Below, one piece after another: positions 8,653 to 17,148 of a DNA stretch of 64,000 nucleotides. The notes below the pieces were generated by a model that made no database searches, was not told the origin of the DNA, and was given only the letters and a program-made list of their open reading frames with translations. The DNA comes from Gracilibacillus alcaliphilus (GTDB lineage: Bacteria; Bacillota; Bacilli; Bacillales; Amphibacillaceae), in the NCBI RefSeq assembly GCF_016909015.1, contig NZ_JAFBFA010000025.1, forward strand, positions 13,578-77,577. The letters run 5' to 3'. Each line of letters opens with the position of its first letter. Within the stretch, counting starts at the first letter, position 1. Made by a program: the position numbers and the translations under genes.

Positions 8653-8943
8653 TTACCTTTTCGCGAATATGGCCATAGCCTTTTTTAAGATTTCATTTTC
8701 TTCCTGCAGCCGGCGAAGCTCCTTTTGAATCTTGGTATAGTCATCCGCCGTTGCCACGGTTCCATCTTCAAATTTGACGGGAGAAAACTTTTTGACCCAA
8801 TTATAAATGGAGACATCAGATACGCCATATTCGCTGGTTAATTGCTTGACTGGAGTGCCAGATTGATATAATTCCACAACCATCCTTTTGAAATCTTCAT
8901 TAAATTTATTTTGGTTTTTATTATGGCCTTTCATTGGACACAC
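8653..8943 (-). CDS. IS3-family transposase OrfA
   Basis: This 96-residue protein has an HTH_8/HTH_23-type DNA-binding domain (FKRMVVELYQSGTPVKQL, YGVSDVSIYNWVKK) and a C-terminal leucine-zipper segment (IQKELRRLQEENEILKKA). It binds the IS ends. The start is within MCPMKGHNKNQNKF, where ATG 8934 (MKGHNKN) is an alternative that follows AAGAGGTGTGTCC. It ends shortly after the frameshift signal. Confidence 0.88.
   Translation of the reverse strand: MCPMKGHNKNQNKFNEDFKRMVVELYQSGTPVKQLTSEYGVSDVSIYNWVKKFSPVKFEDGTVATADDYTKIQKELRRLQEENEILKKAMAIFAKR
8680..8686 (-). other. Programmed -1 frameshift site (A6G) in the IS
   Basis: The minus strand reads TTAAAAAAGGC near the end of orfA. Slipping back one base on AAAAAAG gives the frame KKGYGHIREKVSQSAVAS, which stays open into orfB. 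This is the standard way IS3 elements make OrfAB. Confidence 0.75.
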
Positions 8944-9069
8944 CTCTTCTTAATCTTATTCCTCAAAAATTATGAAACTAACTAGGATGTGTCCATGAAA
9001 ATATACTAGCACCACATGTTTGGGGTGGGAAAAAGAAAAAAGACCATTATCTTGAACAAAACGTTTGAA

Positions 9070-10032
9070 TCATTTCCAGAAATATTTCATTTCCCTAAAC
9101 CCTACATCCCAAAGCTTTTCATTCCCCTTAACGATTATCGTAATCTTACTTGCACGTTCAAGTGGAATTTCAAACATTTGTGGAAACAATTCCGGATAAT
9201 TCAGTTGCTCCGTTCCAGAGCCGGATAATACCTCACGACCATCGACTAAAACTTGTATACTTCCATCACTATCCATTAAGTCCGGTATTCCATAATAAAA
9301 TGAAAAAATAATCTCCTTCTTGGACGTATAAGTGTAGGTTTCACTTCCTTTGCCTTTGGCGCCAAATATATTATATCCAGGTTCGACGTTTTGACCGCTA
9401 ACTTTAAAGCTGTACGGTTTTGTTCCCGCTGTTGTATGCCCGGAACTATTTTTCAGTTCATTTAAAGCTATAAAGGGACCCTCTGCTTTGGTGAACGTTT
9501 TCTCCACAATTCCGCAAATTGCTAATACCCCGATTAGAATAACAATACACGTGATACCGGTAATAGCCATATTTAGCCAAAAGTTTTTTGTTCGATACCC
9601 TAGTTTGTACGCTCCGAATCCGATGCTTGCGCCTAGAGAGTTTTGAATGGCATCGTTAATATCAAAGCTTCCGAGCAAAGTTAGTGCCTGTATGGTTTCG
9701 ATCACGAGAATAGACAGGAAGAACAATGAAAAGAAACGAATAAACTTCACACGGAATAACAATGGAATCAATATGCCGAATGGAATAAAGGCTGCCACAT
9801 TTCCTAGATCTACGAAATCCATCAGAGTAGGATGCAGAAAATCAGAAATCTTTGGCAAATGGTAGAACTCAATCGGAAAAAAAATAAAGGTGACCCCAGT
9901 CGTGCTTGCAGATGCACCTATTCTGCCGAAAGCGAAAAAAATAAAATATAGTATCAAAATAGTATAAAGAATAGTTACGGTAAAAATAACTGTACGTTTT
10001 TGTGGCAATGTTATTTTGCCCTTGGCAGTCAT
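9070..10032 (-). CDS. VanZ-like membrane protein with extracytoplasmic C-terminal domain
   Basis: This 320-residue protein has a first membrane helix (about 13-35) and then a VanZ-like domain with NVAAFIPFGILIPLLF, the conserved IETIQ and FDINDAIQNSLGASIGF. A fifth helix (about 165-185) precedes a soluble domain of about 130 residues with a beta-rich look (GYNIFGAKGKGSETYTY). VanZ proteins give low-level teicoplanin resistance in some enterococci; most homologues are of unknown function. The start is ATG 10032 behind AGGAGGTG. No van ligase genes lie nearby; a van-like regulatory set occurs separately at 41-44 kb. Confidence 0.75.
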   Translation of the reverse strand: MTAKGKITLPQKRTVIFTVTILYTILILYFIFFAFGRIGASASTTGVTFIFFPIEFYHLPKISDFLHPTLMDFVDLGNVAAFIPFGILIPLLFRVKFIRFFSLFFLSILVIETIQALTLLGSFDINDAIQNSLGASIGFGAYKLGYRTKNFWLNMAITGITCIVILIGVLAICGIVEKTFTKAEGPFIALNELKNSSGHTTAGTKPYSFKVSGQNVEPGYNIFGAKGKGSETYTYTSKKEIIFSFYYGIPDLMDSDGSIQVLVDGREVLSGSGTEQLNYPELFPQMFEIPLERASKITIIVKGNEKLWDVGFREMKYFWK

Positions 10033-10098
10033 ATAAAAACACCTCCTGAAACAGTGTATCAAAAGTCATGTTTAAAATACATGATTTACTATAACCGT

Positions 10099-10164
10099 TA
10101 CAGATATCAATGGAACCTGATGACCCCTATTCAATACAGAGATCACCTTCTTAAGTCTGCCTAG
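10099..10164 (+). pseudogene. IS3-family transposase OrfB, last 21 codons
   Basis: The frame YRYQWNLMTPIQYRDHLL ending in TAG at 10164 is the typical C-terminus of IS150-type OrfB proteins. The sequence after it (GTCCTTTACAAAGGGTAC at about 10179) also resembles the ends of such elements. Nothing else of the gene remains. Confidence 0.6.
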
Positions 10165-10535
10165 CTTTTTTATGATTGTCCTTTACAAAGGGTACAGTCT
10201 AAAGAAGGAATGGCTCCTTTTTTGTGGAAATAATCGCACCTCTGGTTGTCTATCCGCTTCGTGGACAGGATTATCCTCCACACCGACTAAATTTTTTTAC
10301 GGTCAATTCCACAAATTTATTGACAGACCTGTTTTAGGACCATTTTGCACAGTGGCAAATCGTGCAGGAGTGACCCTGCCACCTTTTCTAAAGAGTTGAT
10401 TCATAAATGGTAATGAGGAGTATTTCATAGTACTGGAATCACTTTCTTCAAGTAGCTTGGCCTTATAAAAGTGTCTTTTACAAAGGGTACATTATAAATT
10501 TAAAGTCCTCTTTATAAATATATTTAGAATTTGAA
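10165..10535. other. Non-coding stretch with repeated IS-end-like sequence
   Basis: TTTACAAAGGGTACA occurs at about 10184 and again at about 10477, in each case after a T-rich stretch. They look like two right ends of the same IS family left after deletions. No gene is supported here; a 75-codon plus-strand frame (10172-10399) has no SD and no recognisable motif. Confidence 0.4.
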
Positions 10536-11450
10536 TCAAACGTTGTTCTTATGCCATTCTTCTCGATTTAATTCTCCGTTTATTGCGGCTGCGGATACAG
10601 CTCCTGAAGCAGCTGCAACAATAGATTGGTGCAAGTGTGTAGTTGCATCCCCAGCTGCATAAACACCAGGTACACTTGTTTTTCCAAACTCATCGACTTC
10701 AATTATTCCAGTATCCAACATCCGGCAACCAAGTGCGACAGGTAATTCCGATCCAAGTACCAATTCTGCCTTGAAGAAAATTCCTGTGCATGGAATTTCT
10801 GTTCCATCCTCAAGCTTAACATGCCTTACCATGCCTTGATTTGATTGGATGGAATGAATTGGTGAATGAAATAACGGGATATTATGCGCACGCAATTCTT
10901 CACGTTCTGCTTCACTTAATTCATTGGGACCATTTGTACAAACTACAAACTGCTTTGTCCACCCGTAAATCAATGGGACAAAATGCATTAGCGCTGCTCC
11001 TCTGTTTATGACAACTAATTGCTGATCTCTTAGTTCCCAGCCATCACAATACGGGCATACAAATGCGCTCTTACCATAGACCTCCGCCAACCCTGGTATG
11101 CCAAGATCGCGATCCTTCATTCCGATAGCAAACAACAGTTTTCTAGTGGCTATCTTCAACCCTGAAGCAGTTTCCAACAAAAATTGACCATCTTCACCTT
11201 CTATCAACTCGATAGTATCTTCCAAATGTGAAACTGACGGATAAGTGTGAAGCTGCGATTTAGCAATATTTCTAAATTCATGTGGGCTAATGCCATCACG
11301 TGTTAAAAAGGCATGAGCCTCTCTAGTCACTGCATTACGCGGTTGCCCCTCATCGATAATCAACGTCTTCTTCCTAGCCCGTCCTAGTATAAGTCCAGCG
11401 CTTAAACCAGCAGGACCTCCTCCAATAATAACAACATCAACTTCCTTCAT
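10536..11450 (-). CDS. Thioredoxin-reductase-like FAD-dependent oxidoreductase
   Basis: This 304-residue flavoprotein has the FAD-binding motif VVIIGGGPAGLSAGL at the N-terminus, redox-active cysteines in CPYCDG (about residue 130) and the second FAD motif GVYAAGDAT. NADPH is expected as electron donor. Classical TrxB has CATC; CPYC with the following DGWE is typical of the TrxR-like/HcaD-like subgroup often beside Rrf2 or TetR regulators. The start is ATG 11450 (MKEVDVVII) behind AGGAAGGGAG. An Rrf2 regulator lies 525 bp upstream in the same direction, and probably controls it. The partner thiol protein is unknown. Confidence 0.82.
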   Translation of the reverse strand: MKEVDVVIIGGGPAGLSAGLILGRARKKTLIIDEGQPRNAVTREAHAFLTRDGISPHEFRNIAKSQLHTYPSVSHLEDTIELIEGEDGQFLLETASGLKIATRKLLFAIGMKDRDLGIPGLAEVYGKSAFVCPYCDGWELRDQQLVVINRGAALMHFVPLIYGWTKQFVVCTNGPNELSEAEREELRAHNIPLFHSPIHSIQSNQGMVRHVKLEDGTEIPCTGIFFKAELVLGSELPVALGCRMLDTGIIEVDEFGKTSVPGVYAAGDATTHLHQSIVAAASGAVSAAAINGELNREEWHKNNV

Positions 11451-11566
11451 GATTAACTCCCTTCCTCTTATTAGTTTAACTTTCCAAATGTGTATACGCC
11501 CAATAATTACTCTGTACATCTCATATGTAGTTAAGACCTAACCAGTACTACTGAAATACTGTATTC

Positions 11567-11606
11567 TCACTCTGCTACGATGTTACATGTTGGCATCACC
11601 TCCTTA
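11567..11606 (-). promoter_or_regulatory. Strong Shine-Dalgarno with a 9-codon or start-stop minicistron
   Basis: On the minus strand AAGGAGGTG is followed by ATG (11596) opening MPTCNIVAE and, ten bases after the SD, by ATG-TAA. It sits about 120 bases before the flavoprotein gene. A near-perfect SD without a real gene could be a leader-peptide translation control or the relic of a gene start. The surrounding gap 11520-11974 holds nothing else that I can support. Confidence 0.3.
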
Positions 11607-11974
11607 CATAAGAACTTATCCACTAGCTCATTCGACTTTTAAATAATTTGCACATCTTTGAAACATCATCGATAGGCGCTGATTTTACTCTGTATATAGA
11701 TTTTTCAGTCATAAATCCCTAGTAAAATTCGATGACAGTCAGCGATATGAATATGCAGACTACGTACAGAAACTCTTCCTTAACTTTCGATCTCTTTCCT
11801 ATAATCTTCCGGGGACATCGTTTCACAATACCGGATTAAAAATCGCTGTATCTTGAATCAACTTATACGGTCCTTTTATACATGTTCATTTTTGGATTCT
11901 CCTAATTTTTTATTATAATTTCATTAAAGACTATAGAGACACTTATTATCTATAATTGGTTGAAAGAATATGTG

Positions 11975-12376
11975 CTAGAAAACGATGTTCATTTCCCGCA
12001 CAAGATCGGACATTTTTTTATTTCTCAAATGCTCTTCCATTTTTTCCTCTGCTTCCAATACTACTCTTTGAATCGGACAATCTGGTCCGTGATCGAAACT
12101 ACAATCAAACAAAGAGGCAGATCCCTCAATCGCATGAATAATGTCAAGAAACGAAATATCCTCCCAATTTCGTTTCAGTCTGTATCCACCATTCACTCCT
12201 GTTATGGATTCAATCATACCAGCCTTTACTAGCTTGGTCAGTATCTTGGACAGATAAGTTGGTGACACCTTTTGCTTCTCAGCAAGCAGCTGAACGCCCA
12301 CAGGTTTATCCGGAGTCGCTGCAGTAAGAAAAAGCATCGTATGTAGAGCATAATCTGTAGCCTTTGAAAACTTCAT
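11975..12376 (-). CDS. Rrf2-family transcriptional regulator
   Basis: This 133-residue protein begins with the family hallmark MKFSKATDYALHTMLFL, contains a winged helix (VSPTYLSKILTKLVKAG, followed by NGGYRLKR) and a cysteine pair in FDCSFDHGPDCPI. In the family a third cysteine and an Fe-S cluster are often present; here two are visible. Members sense iron-sulfur status, nitric oxide or redox state. The neighbour downstream is a disulfide flavoprotein, which suggests thiol or redox control. The start ATG 12376 follows TAGGGTGATG. Confidence 0.82.
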   Translation of the reverse strand: MKFSKATDYALHTMLFLTAATPDKPVGVQLLAEKQKVSPTYLSKILTKLVKAGMIESITGVNGGYRLKRNWEDISFLDIIHAIEGSASLFDCSFDHGPDCPIQRVVLEAEEKMEEHLRNKKMSDLVREMNIVF

Positions 12377-12809
12377 TCATCATCACCCTAATTAAGGATT
12401 TTATTTATCTATAATAACTTGAATGTTGTTAAACTCCAAGTATAATGCATGGGCTATTATATTATAGCAGCTAGTCGAACTTCTTGAAAATGCTCTAATC
12501 GTGACTATAAAACCCCATTTCTCTCGTTATGAATGGTAATGCTTCTCTTATATATTATTATGCAGACACATTACTACGATATTGTCAATCTATGCCCCCA
12601 ACTTAATATAACAGCTTATAACCTATCCTTCTTTCTAATAATAGCTTGTAGAAATATTCTTTTAGTTCTTTTTTATAATTATTTATATATTTGGTTTGAA
12701 GGCTTCAATGATTTTCATACATTGTGAATTAAGTAGAGTTTTGGAATTTATTATTTGAAATAACAATTCTACGATGTAAACTCGATTTGTCTTTTCTGCT
12801 TATTTCATT
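12377..12809. other. Intergenic, no feature recognised
   Basis: The 430 bp are AT-rich. They must hold the promoter of the Rrf2 gene. I see no ORF with an SD, no repeat and no terminator hairpin that I would defend. Confidence 0.4.
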
Positions 12810-13650
12810 CTAGCCTTGACTTTTATTAAATAGTCTATCAAATTTCAAGTAATGTAACATGTACTTTGCAAGTGTTATGATTGCAAAAATCAACATTAAA
12901 ATTATTGTGATGGAAGCGCCTGGTGGTGTACCCAATTCATAAGAAGTGACTAAACCACTTAACATGCCGACAAGTGCAATGACCATTTCATTTAATATGA
13001 CACCGTAGAAGCTTTTGCTTAAACGAAGCGATATAGCTGCAGGTAAAATGATAATGGCTGAGACAAGTAAAGCCCCGACAATCGGCATTATTACTGCTAT
13101 TGTGACCCCTGTTAACACATTAAACAAAATCGACATCGTTTTAATAGGCAGGCCAGCTTTAAAAGCTGTTTCCTCATCAAATGTAAGAACATACATAGGT
13201 TTTCGATATATTAAATATAATAATCCGATAATTATCGTTAATCCTAGTAACATCCATATTTGTTTTGTGAATAGTAACAATTGAACCGAATAGAAATTGT
13301 GTTACACTTAATGTAATTCCACCAGCACTTATTTCCATCAGGACAAGCGCTACTGCCATTCCGACAGACATTAATATGGCAATCGAAATTTCAGAATATG
13401 TGCGATAAATTTGACGCAAAAATGCAAGCAGAGTTGCGATAATGATTACCACGAGAATATTGGTACATGTCGGATTGATGCCAATTAACAGACCAAGCGC
13501 TACCCCAGATAACGAGACATGGGATAAAGTATCTGCCATTAGTGATTGCCTACGCAATACCAAAAACAATCCTAATATTGGAGTGATTAATGAGATTAAA
13601 AATGAAGCTTGGAAAGCTCTTTGCATCAATCCATAGAAAAACATCTCCAA
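12810..13650 (-). pseudogene. Zn/Mn ABC transporter permease (ZnuB/AdcB-like), frameshifted
   Basis: The N-terminal half (MEMFFYGLMQRAFQASFL, SLMADTLSHVSLSGVAL) runs from 13650 and is typical of metal ABC-3 permeases, including the conserved 'DTLSHVSL' loop. At about 13270-13290 the frame shifts: after FLFGSIVTI the rest (KQIWMLLGL, then TGVTIAVIMPIVGALLV) continues in another frame to 12810. Some residues seem to be missing at the junction, so a small deletion is likely. The adjoining ATPase gene is also broken, so the transporter is dead. Confidence 0.8.
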
Positions 13651-14045
13651 GGTGAGTCCTCCTTCCGTATCAACTCAATGTGTTTATTAGCGTAGTGACG
13701 AATCTCTTCATGATCGTGTGTAACCATTAAGATACCCTTGTCATGCTCTGTACTATTGTGCTTCAATAATTTATAAAATTCATTACGTGAACGTACATCC
13801 ATTCCAATTGTAGGTTCATCTAATATAAACAAATCTGGATCTGTTGAGAACACACGAGCAATTGATATCCGCTGCTTTTATCCACCTGATAATTCCCCTA
13901 TCTTTTTATGATGCATCTCCCACATTCCCACTGATTCAAGGGAACGACGAACATGCCCTTTATCTTCTTTATCTAACCTTTTAAACCATTTGCCTCTTTG
14001 AAAACGCCCTGACTGCACCAGTTCTAGTACAGTGCTCGGGAGATA
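13626..14045 (-). pseudogene. Zn/Mn ABC transporter ATPase (ZnuC/AdcC-like), 5'-truncated with nonsense codon
   Basis: The part from STVLELVQSGRF is open to IGELSGG, where the next codon is TAA instead of the expected glutamine codon (13877 region). Beyond it the frame continues KQRISIARVFSTDPDL, FILDEPTIGMD (Walker B) and MVTHDHEEI. The N-terminal part with Walker A is absent and the remnant is joined to the start of an AraC-type gene at about 14040. It overlaps the permease start, as in intact znuCB operons. Confidence 0.8.
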
Positions 14046-14142
14046 GATGAGCTTGTTCAGCAATGTCTTTGATCGTGATGTCATCCAGCAGATGGGCTTC
14101 CATGTATTCGATTGTCTTTTGTAATGATTCTACCAGTGCCAT
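14036..14142 (-). pseudogene. AraC-family regulator, first ~35 codons
   Basis: ATG 14142 behind AAAGGAG opens MALVESLQKTIEYMEAHL and DDITIKDIAEQAHLSP, the first helix-turn-helix of AraC/XylS proteins. It then runs into the ZnuC-like remnant. The original C-terminal part is lost; the junction marks a deletion. Confidence 0.65.
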
Positions 14143-14349
14143 ATGGTTCACTCCTTTAATGGCATGTTACCTTATTAACTTCTCTAAATCCTGTCATTTT
14201 GCGCTCGATCCAGACAGTTGCCTTTACGTAATAAATCATACCAACATAAACCAAACGAATTAGTTAATTTTCATAACCTGTTAGCACAGCAAGTAGTCGA
14301 TATTTTCTATATCTTTTTTTCAACTCATACCTTAACAATACATTGCCAG

Positions 14350-14550
14350 AATCAGAGGGAATACCCCGACCTCTCCGCTACTCAAATATGGGACTGGCTA
14401 AAGGAGCACGATCCGGAAATTGAAGTTGGGGAAAATACGGTAAGAAGCCGCATCCGGCCGCTGCGAAAGATGTACGGGAGCCCAAAGGAGGTGCAACAAA
14501 GGCAGTATGAAGCCGTTCCCAATCCCCCCCCAATGGAACAAGAATCATGA
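14350..14550 (+). pseudogene. IS21-family transposase (IstA) fragment
   Basis: The frame reads REYPDLSATQIWDWLKEHDP and VGENTVRSRIRPLRKMYG, then RQYEAVPNPPPMEQ. This is the N-terminal HTH region of IstA proteins of IS21 elements. The catalytic domain and IstB are missing. Confidence 0.65.
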
Positions 14551-14589
14551 ATCCACTTTTCTAAAACTCATTTTTTGAAAGCATCGCAG

Positions 14590-14820
14590 TCAACAGATTC
14601 TTGATAGTTGATTCATTGCTTCATATTCTTTGTTTGATAACTCTAAAAGAATATCAGAAGCCTGATTTAGGAATAGTAATTCATGAGTCTCTCCAGCCTT
14701 ATTAATAAGCTTAGATACCTCCTCCCACATAGGTGCGATTTTAGTAAATAGAATATATCCATTTTGTAAAGGAGTATAATCAACTATACTCAAACATTCT
14801 TTTAAGAAATCTCTATACAT
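14590..14820 (-). CDS. Small hypothetical protein
   Basis: This 76-residue frame (MYRDFLKECLSIVDYTPL to MNQLSRIC) is predicted mostly helical and acidic, without membrane segments or a recognisable domain. There is no convincing SD before ATG 14820. It sits exactly at the breakpoint between the IS21 relic and the truncated conjugation genes, so it may be a fragment. Confidence 0.35.
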   Translation of the reverse strand: MYRDFLKECLSIVDYTPLQNGYILFTKIAPMWEEVSKLINKAGETHELLFLNQASDILLELSNKEYEAMNQLSRIC

Positions 14821-14993
14821 ATTTCTAAATAGGGATTCTCCAGTTCCCCCTCGATGGCAGGATTCATGCCCTGCAAATTAGTACCGCAAGCAGTATTCGC
14901 TCAGTACAGGAAAATAGTAAGAGACTGGTCACAGGGAAATTACAAGCAGCTGCTTACAACCGAATCGACGATCAGACGGAAGCACTTACTTCT

Positions 14994-17144
14994 ATGATTG
15001 GCGAACATCAGGTAGATTATCGGTTTTTCATTGGCTTTAAGCTCCTGTTAAATGAGGAAGAAGTCAATATGAAGTCGATGGGAAAATCTGTTGCTACTTC
15101 CCTTTCTGCCTTTATTCGTGACGTGAATCATCACCTCATGGGAGATTTTGTTTCCATGCCTCATGATGAAATGAGACGTTTCTCTAAAATGGAATCTTTA
15201 TTACAAAACAAAATAGCTAGACGTTTTAAGATCCGCCCTTTAAATAAAAATGATTTTGGCTATCTGATTGAACATCTTCATGGGCAATCAGACATTGCTT
15301 ATGAGGAATATAATTATGCCCTCCCTCTAAAGAAGTTAAAAAAGGAAACGTTAGTGAAGCGTTATGACTTGATTAAACCAACTCGTTGTTTGATTGTGGA
15401 AAACCAACGTTATTTAAAAATCGAACAGGAAGAACAGACTACTTATGTTGCCTATTTTACGATCAATTCCATTGTAGGTGATTTGGAGTTTCCTTCAGAT
15501 GAAATCTTTTATTATCAACAACAACAATTCACCTTCCCGATTGATACGTCGATGAATGTGGAAATTGTAACGAATAAAAAAGCGTTAACTACTGTTCGCA
15601 ATAAGAAAAAGGAATTGAAAGACTTGGACAATCATGCATGGGAATCGGATAACGAGACAGGCAGCAATGTATTGGAAGCTTTAGAACAAGTCAATGAGCT
15701 GGAAGATGTCCTCGACCAAACAAAAGAATCCATGTACAAGTTAAGCTATGTCATTCGGGTATCTGCTTCTAGCTTGGATGAACTCAACCAACGCTGTAAT
15801 GAAGTGAAAGATTTTTACGACGACTTAAACGTGAAACTTATTCGCCCATTTGGCGATATGTTGGGCTTACATGGTGAATTTATTCCTGCCAGCAAGCGTT
15901 ATATCAATGATTATGTACAGTATGTGACCTCTGATTTTCTTGCAGGACTTGGGTTTGGAGCCACACAAATGCTAGGAGAAACAGAAGGGATTTATTTCGG
16001 CTATAATTTAGACACTGGAAGAAATGTGTACCTCAATCCAAGCTTAGCCAGTCAAGGGGTGAAAGGTTCGGTCACCAATGCATTAGCTTCTGCATTCTTA
16101 GGTTCACTTGGTGGCGGGAAATCATTCTCTAACAACTTACTCGTCTATTATGCCGTCCTATTTGGTGGTCAAGCCTTAATTGTTGACCCAAAAGCAGAAC
16201 GTGGAAATTGGAAAGAAGCCTTATCAGATATCGCAGAAGAAATTAATATCGTTAACCTTACTAGCGAAGAATCAAACAAGGGATTGCTTGATCCTTACGT
16301 CATTATGAAAAACAAAAAGGATTCAGAAAGCTTAGCGATTGATATTTTGACCTTTCTTACAGGCATATCTAGTCGGGATGGCGAAAAGTTTCCAGTCTTA
16401 CGAAAAGCCATTCGAGCCGTTAGCCAGCAAGAAGAACGTGGCTTGTTTCTCGTTATCCAAGAACTAAGGAGTGACCCGAATCCACTTGCGGCTACCATTG
16501 CTGACCATATCGAAAGCTTTACGGACTATGATTTTGCCCATCTTCTCTTTTCAGATGGAACAGTAGAACATTCTATCAGTCTAGAAAAGCAATTAAATAT
16601 TATTCAAGTGGCAGATTTAGTCTTACCAGACGCAGAAACCAGTTTTGAAGAATACACCACCATGGAATTATTGAGTGTTGCCATGTTGATTATTATTTCT
16701 ACTTTTGCCCTGGACTTTATCCACTCTGACCGAAGCATTTTTAAGATCGTTGACCTTGACGAAGCATGGACGTTTCTGCAAGTAGCACAAGGGAAAACAT
16801 TGTCTAATAAGCTGGTGCGTGCAGGTCGTGCCATGAATGCTGGGGTATACTTTGTTACCCAGAATGCGGCAGATTTAACCGATGAAAAGCTAAAAAATAA
16901 TATTGGTGTGAAGTTTGCTTTTCGTTCTAGGGATATTAATGAAATCAAAAAGACATTAGAATTCTTTGGAGTGGATAAAGAAGATGAAGGAAATCAGAAA
17001 AGACTTCGTGAACTAGAAAATGGCCAATGTTTGATTCAAGATTTATATGGGCGTGTGGGAATTATTCAAGTCCATCCTGTTTTCGAAGATTTATTTGATG
17101 CATTCGATACTCGACCACCTACAAATGAAAAAAAGACGAGGTGA
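14994..17144 (+). CDS. VirB4-like conjugation ATPase (Tn916 Orf16/ConE-like), N-terminally truncated
   Basis: The product powers the type IV secretion channel at the inner face of the membrane. Walker A is LGSLGGGKSF (about residue 380) and Walker B IFKIVDLDEAW. The homologous frame is already open from 14829 (HALQISTASSIRSVQ), but there is no start there and about 50 N-terminal residues are absent compared with Orf16-type proteins of just over 800. ATG 14994 could start a shortened product of 716 residues. It is followed, five bases after its stop, by the start of the next gene. Whether the truncated protein works is doubtful. Confidence 0.85.
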   Translation: MIGEHQVDYRFFIGFKLLLNEEEVNMKSMGKSVATSLSAFIRDVNHHLMGDFVSMPHDEMRRFSKMESLLQNKIARRFKIRPLNKNDFGYLIEHLHGQSDIAYEEYNYALPLKKLKKETLVKRYDLIKPTRCLIVENQRYLKIEQEEQTTYVAYFTINSIVGDLEFPSDEIFYYQQQQFTFPIDTSMNVEIVTNKKALTTVRNKKKELKDLDNHAWESDNETGSNVLEALEQVNELEDVLDQTKESMYKLSYVIRVSASSLDELNQRCNEVKDFYDDLNVKLIRPFGDMLGLHGEFIPASKRYINDYVQYVTSDFLAGLGFGATQMLGETEGIYFGYNLDTGRNVYLNPSLASQGVKGSVTNALASAFLGSLGGGKSFSNNLLVYYAVLFGGQALIVDPKAERGNWKEALSDIAEEINIVNLTSEESNKGLLDPYVIMKNKKDSESLAIDILTFLTGISSRDGEKFPVLRKAIRAVSQQEERGLFLVIQELRSDPNPLAATIADHIESFTDYDFAHLLFSDGTVEHSISLEKQLNIIQVADLVLPDAETSFEEYTTMELLSVAMLIIISTFALDFIHSDRSIFKIVDLDEAWTFLQVAQGKTLSNKLVRAGRAMNAGVYFVTQNAADLTDEKLKNNIGVKFAFRSRDINEIKKTLEFFGVDKEDEGNQKRLRELENGQCLIQDLYGRVGIIQVHPVFEDLFDAFDTRPPTNEKKTR

Positions 17145-17148
17145 CGAT

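Larger units (their letters stand above)
7583..8995 (-). mobile_element. Complete IS3-family (IS150-type) insertion sequence
   Basis: The element is about 1.41 kb, bounded by TGGACACA at 7583-7590 and its complement TGTGTCCA at 8988-8995. It contains orfA and orfB on the minus strand with an A6G frameshift site between them. The flanks (ATTC and TGAA) do not form a 3-4 bp target duplication, so recombination has probably removed one side. Between orfB and the left repeat lies about 170 bp with an inverted repeat CATGGAG/CTCCATG, longer than usual for the family. Confidence 0.8.

Noticed and set aside
7583..8995. Target-site duplication of the IS3 element
   Set aside because: Bases outside the inverted repeats (ATTC and TGAA) do not match, so no duplication is claimed.
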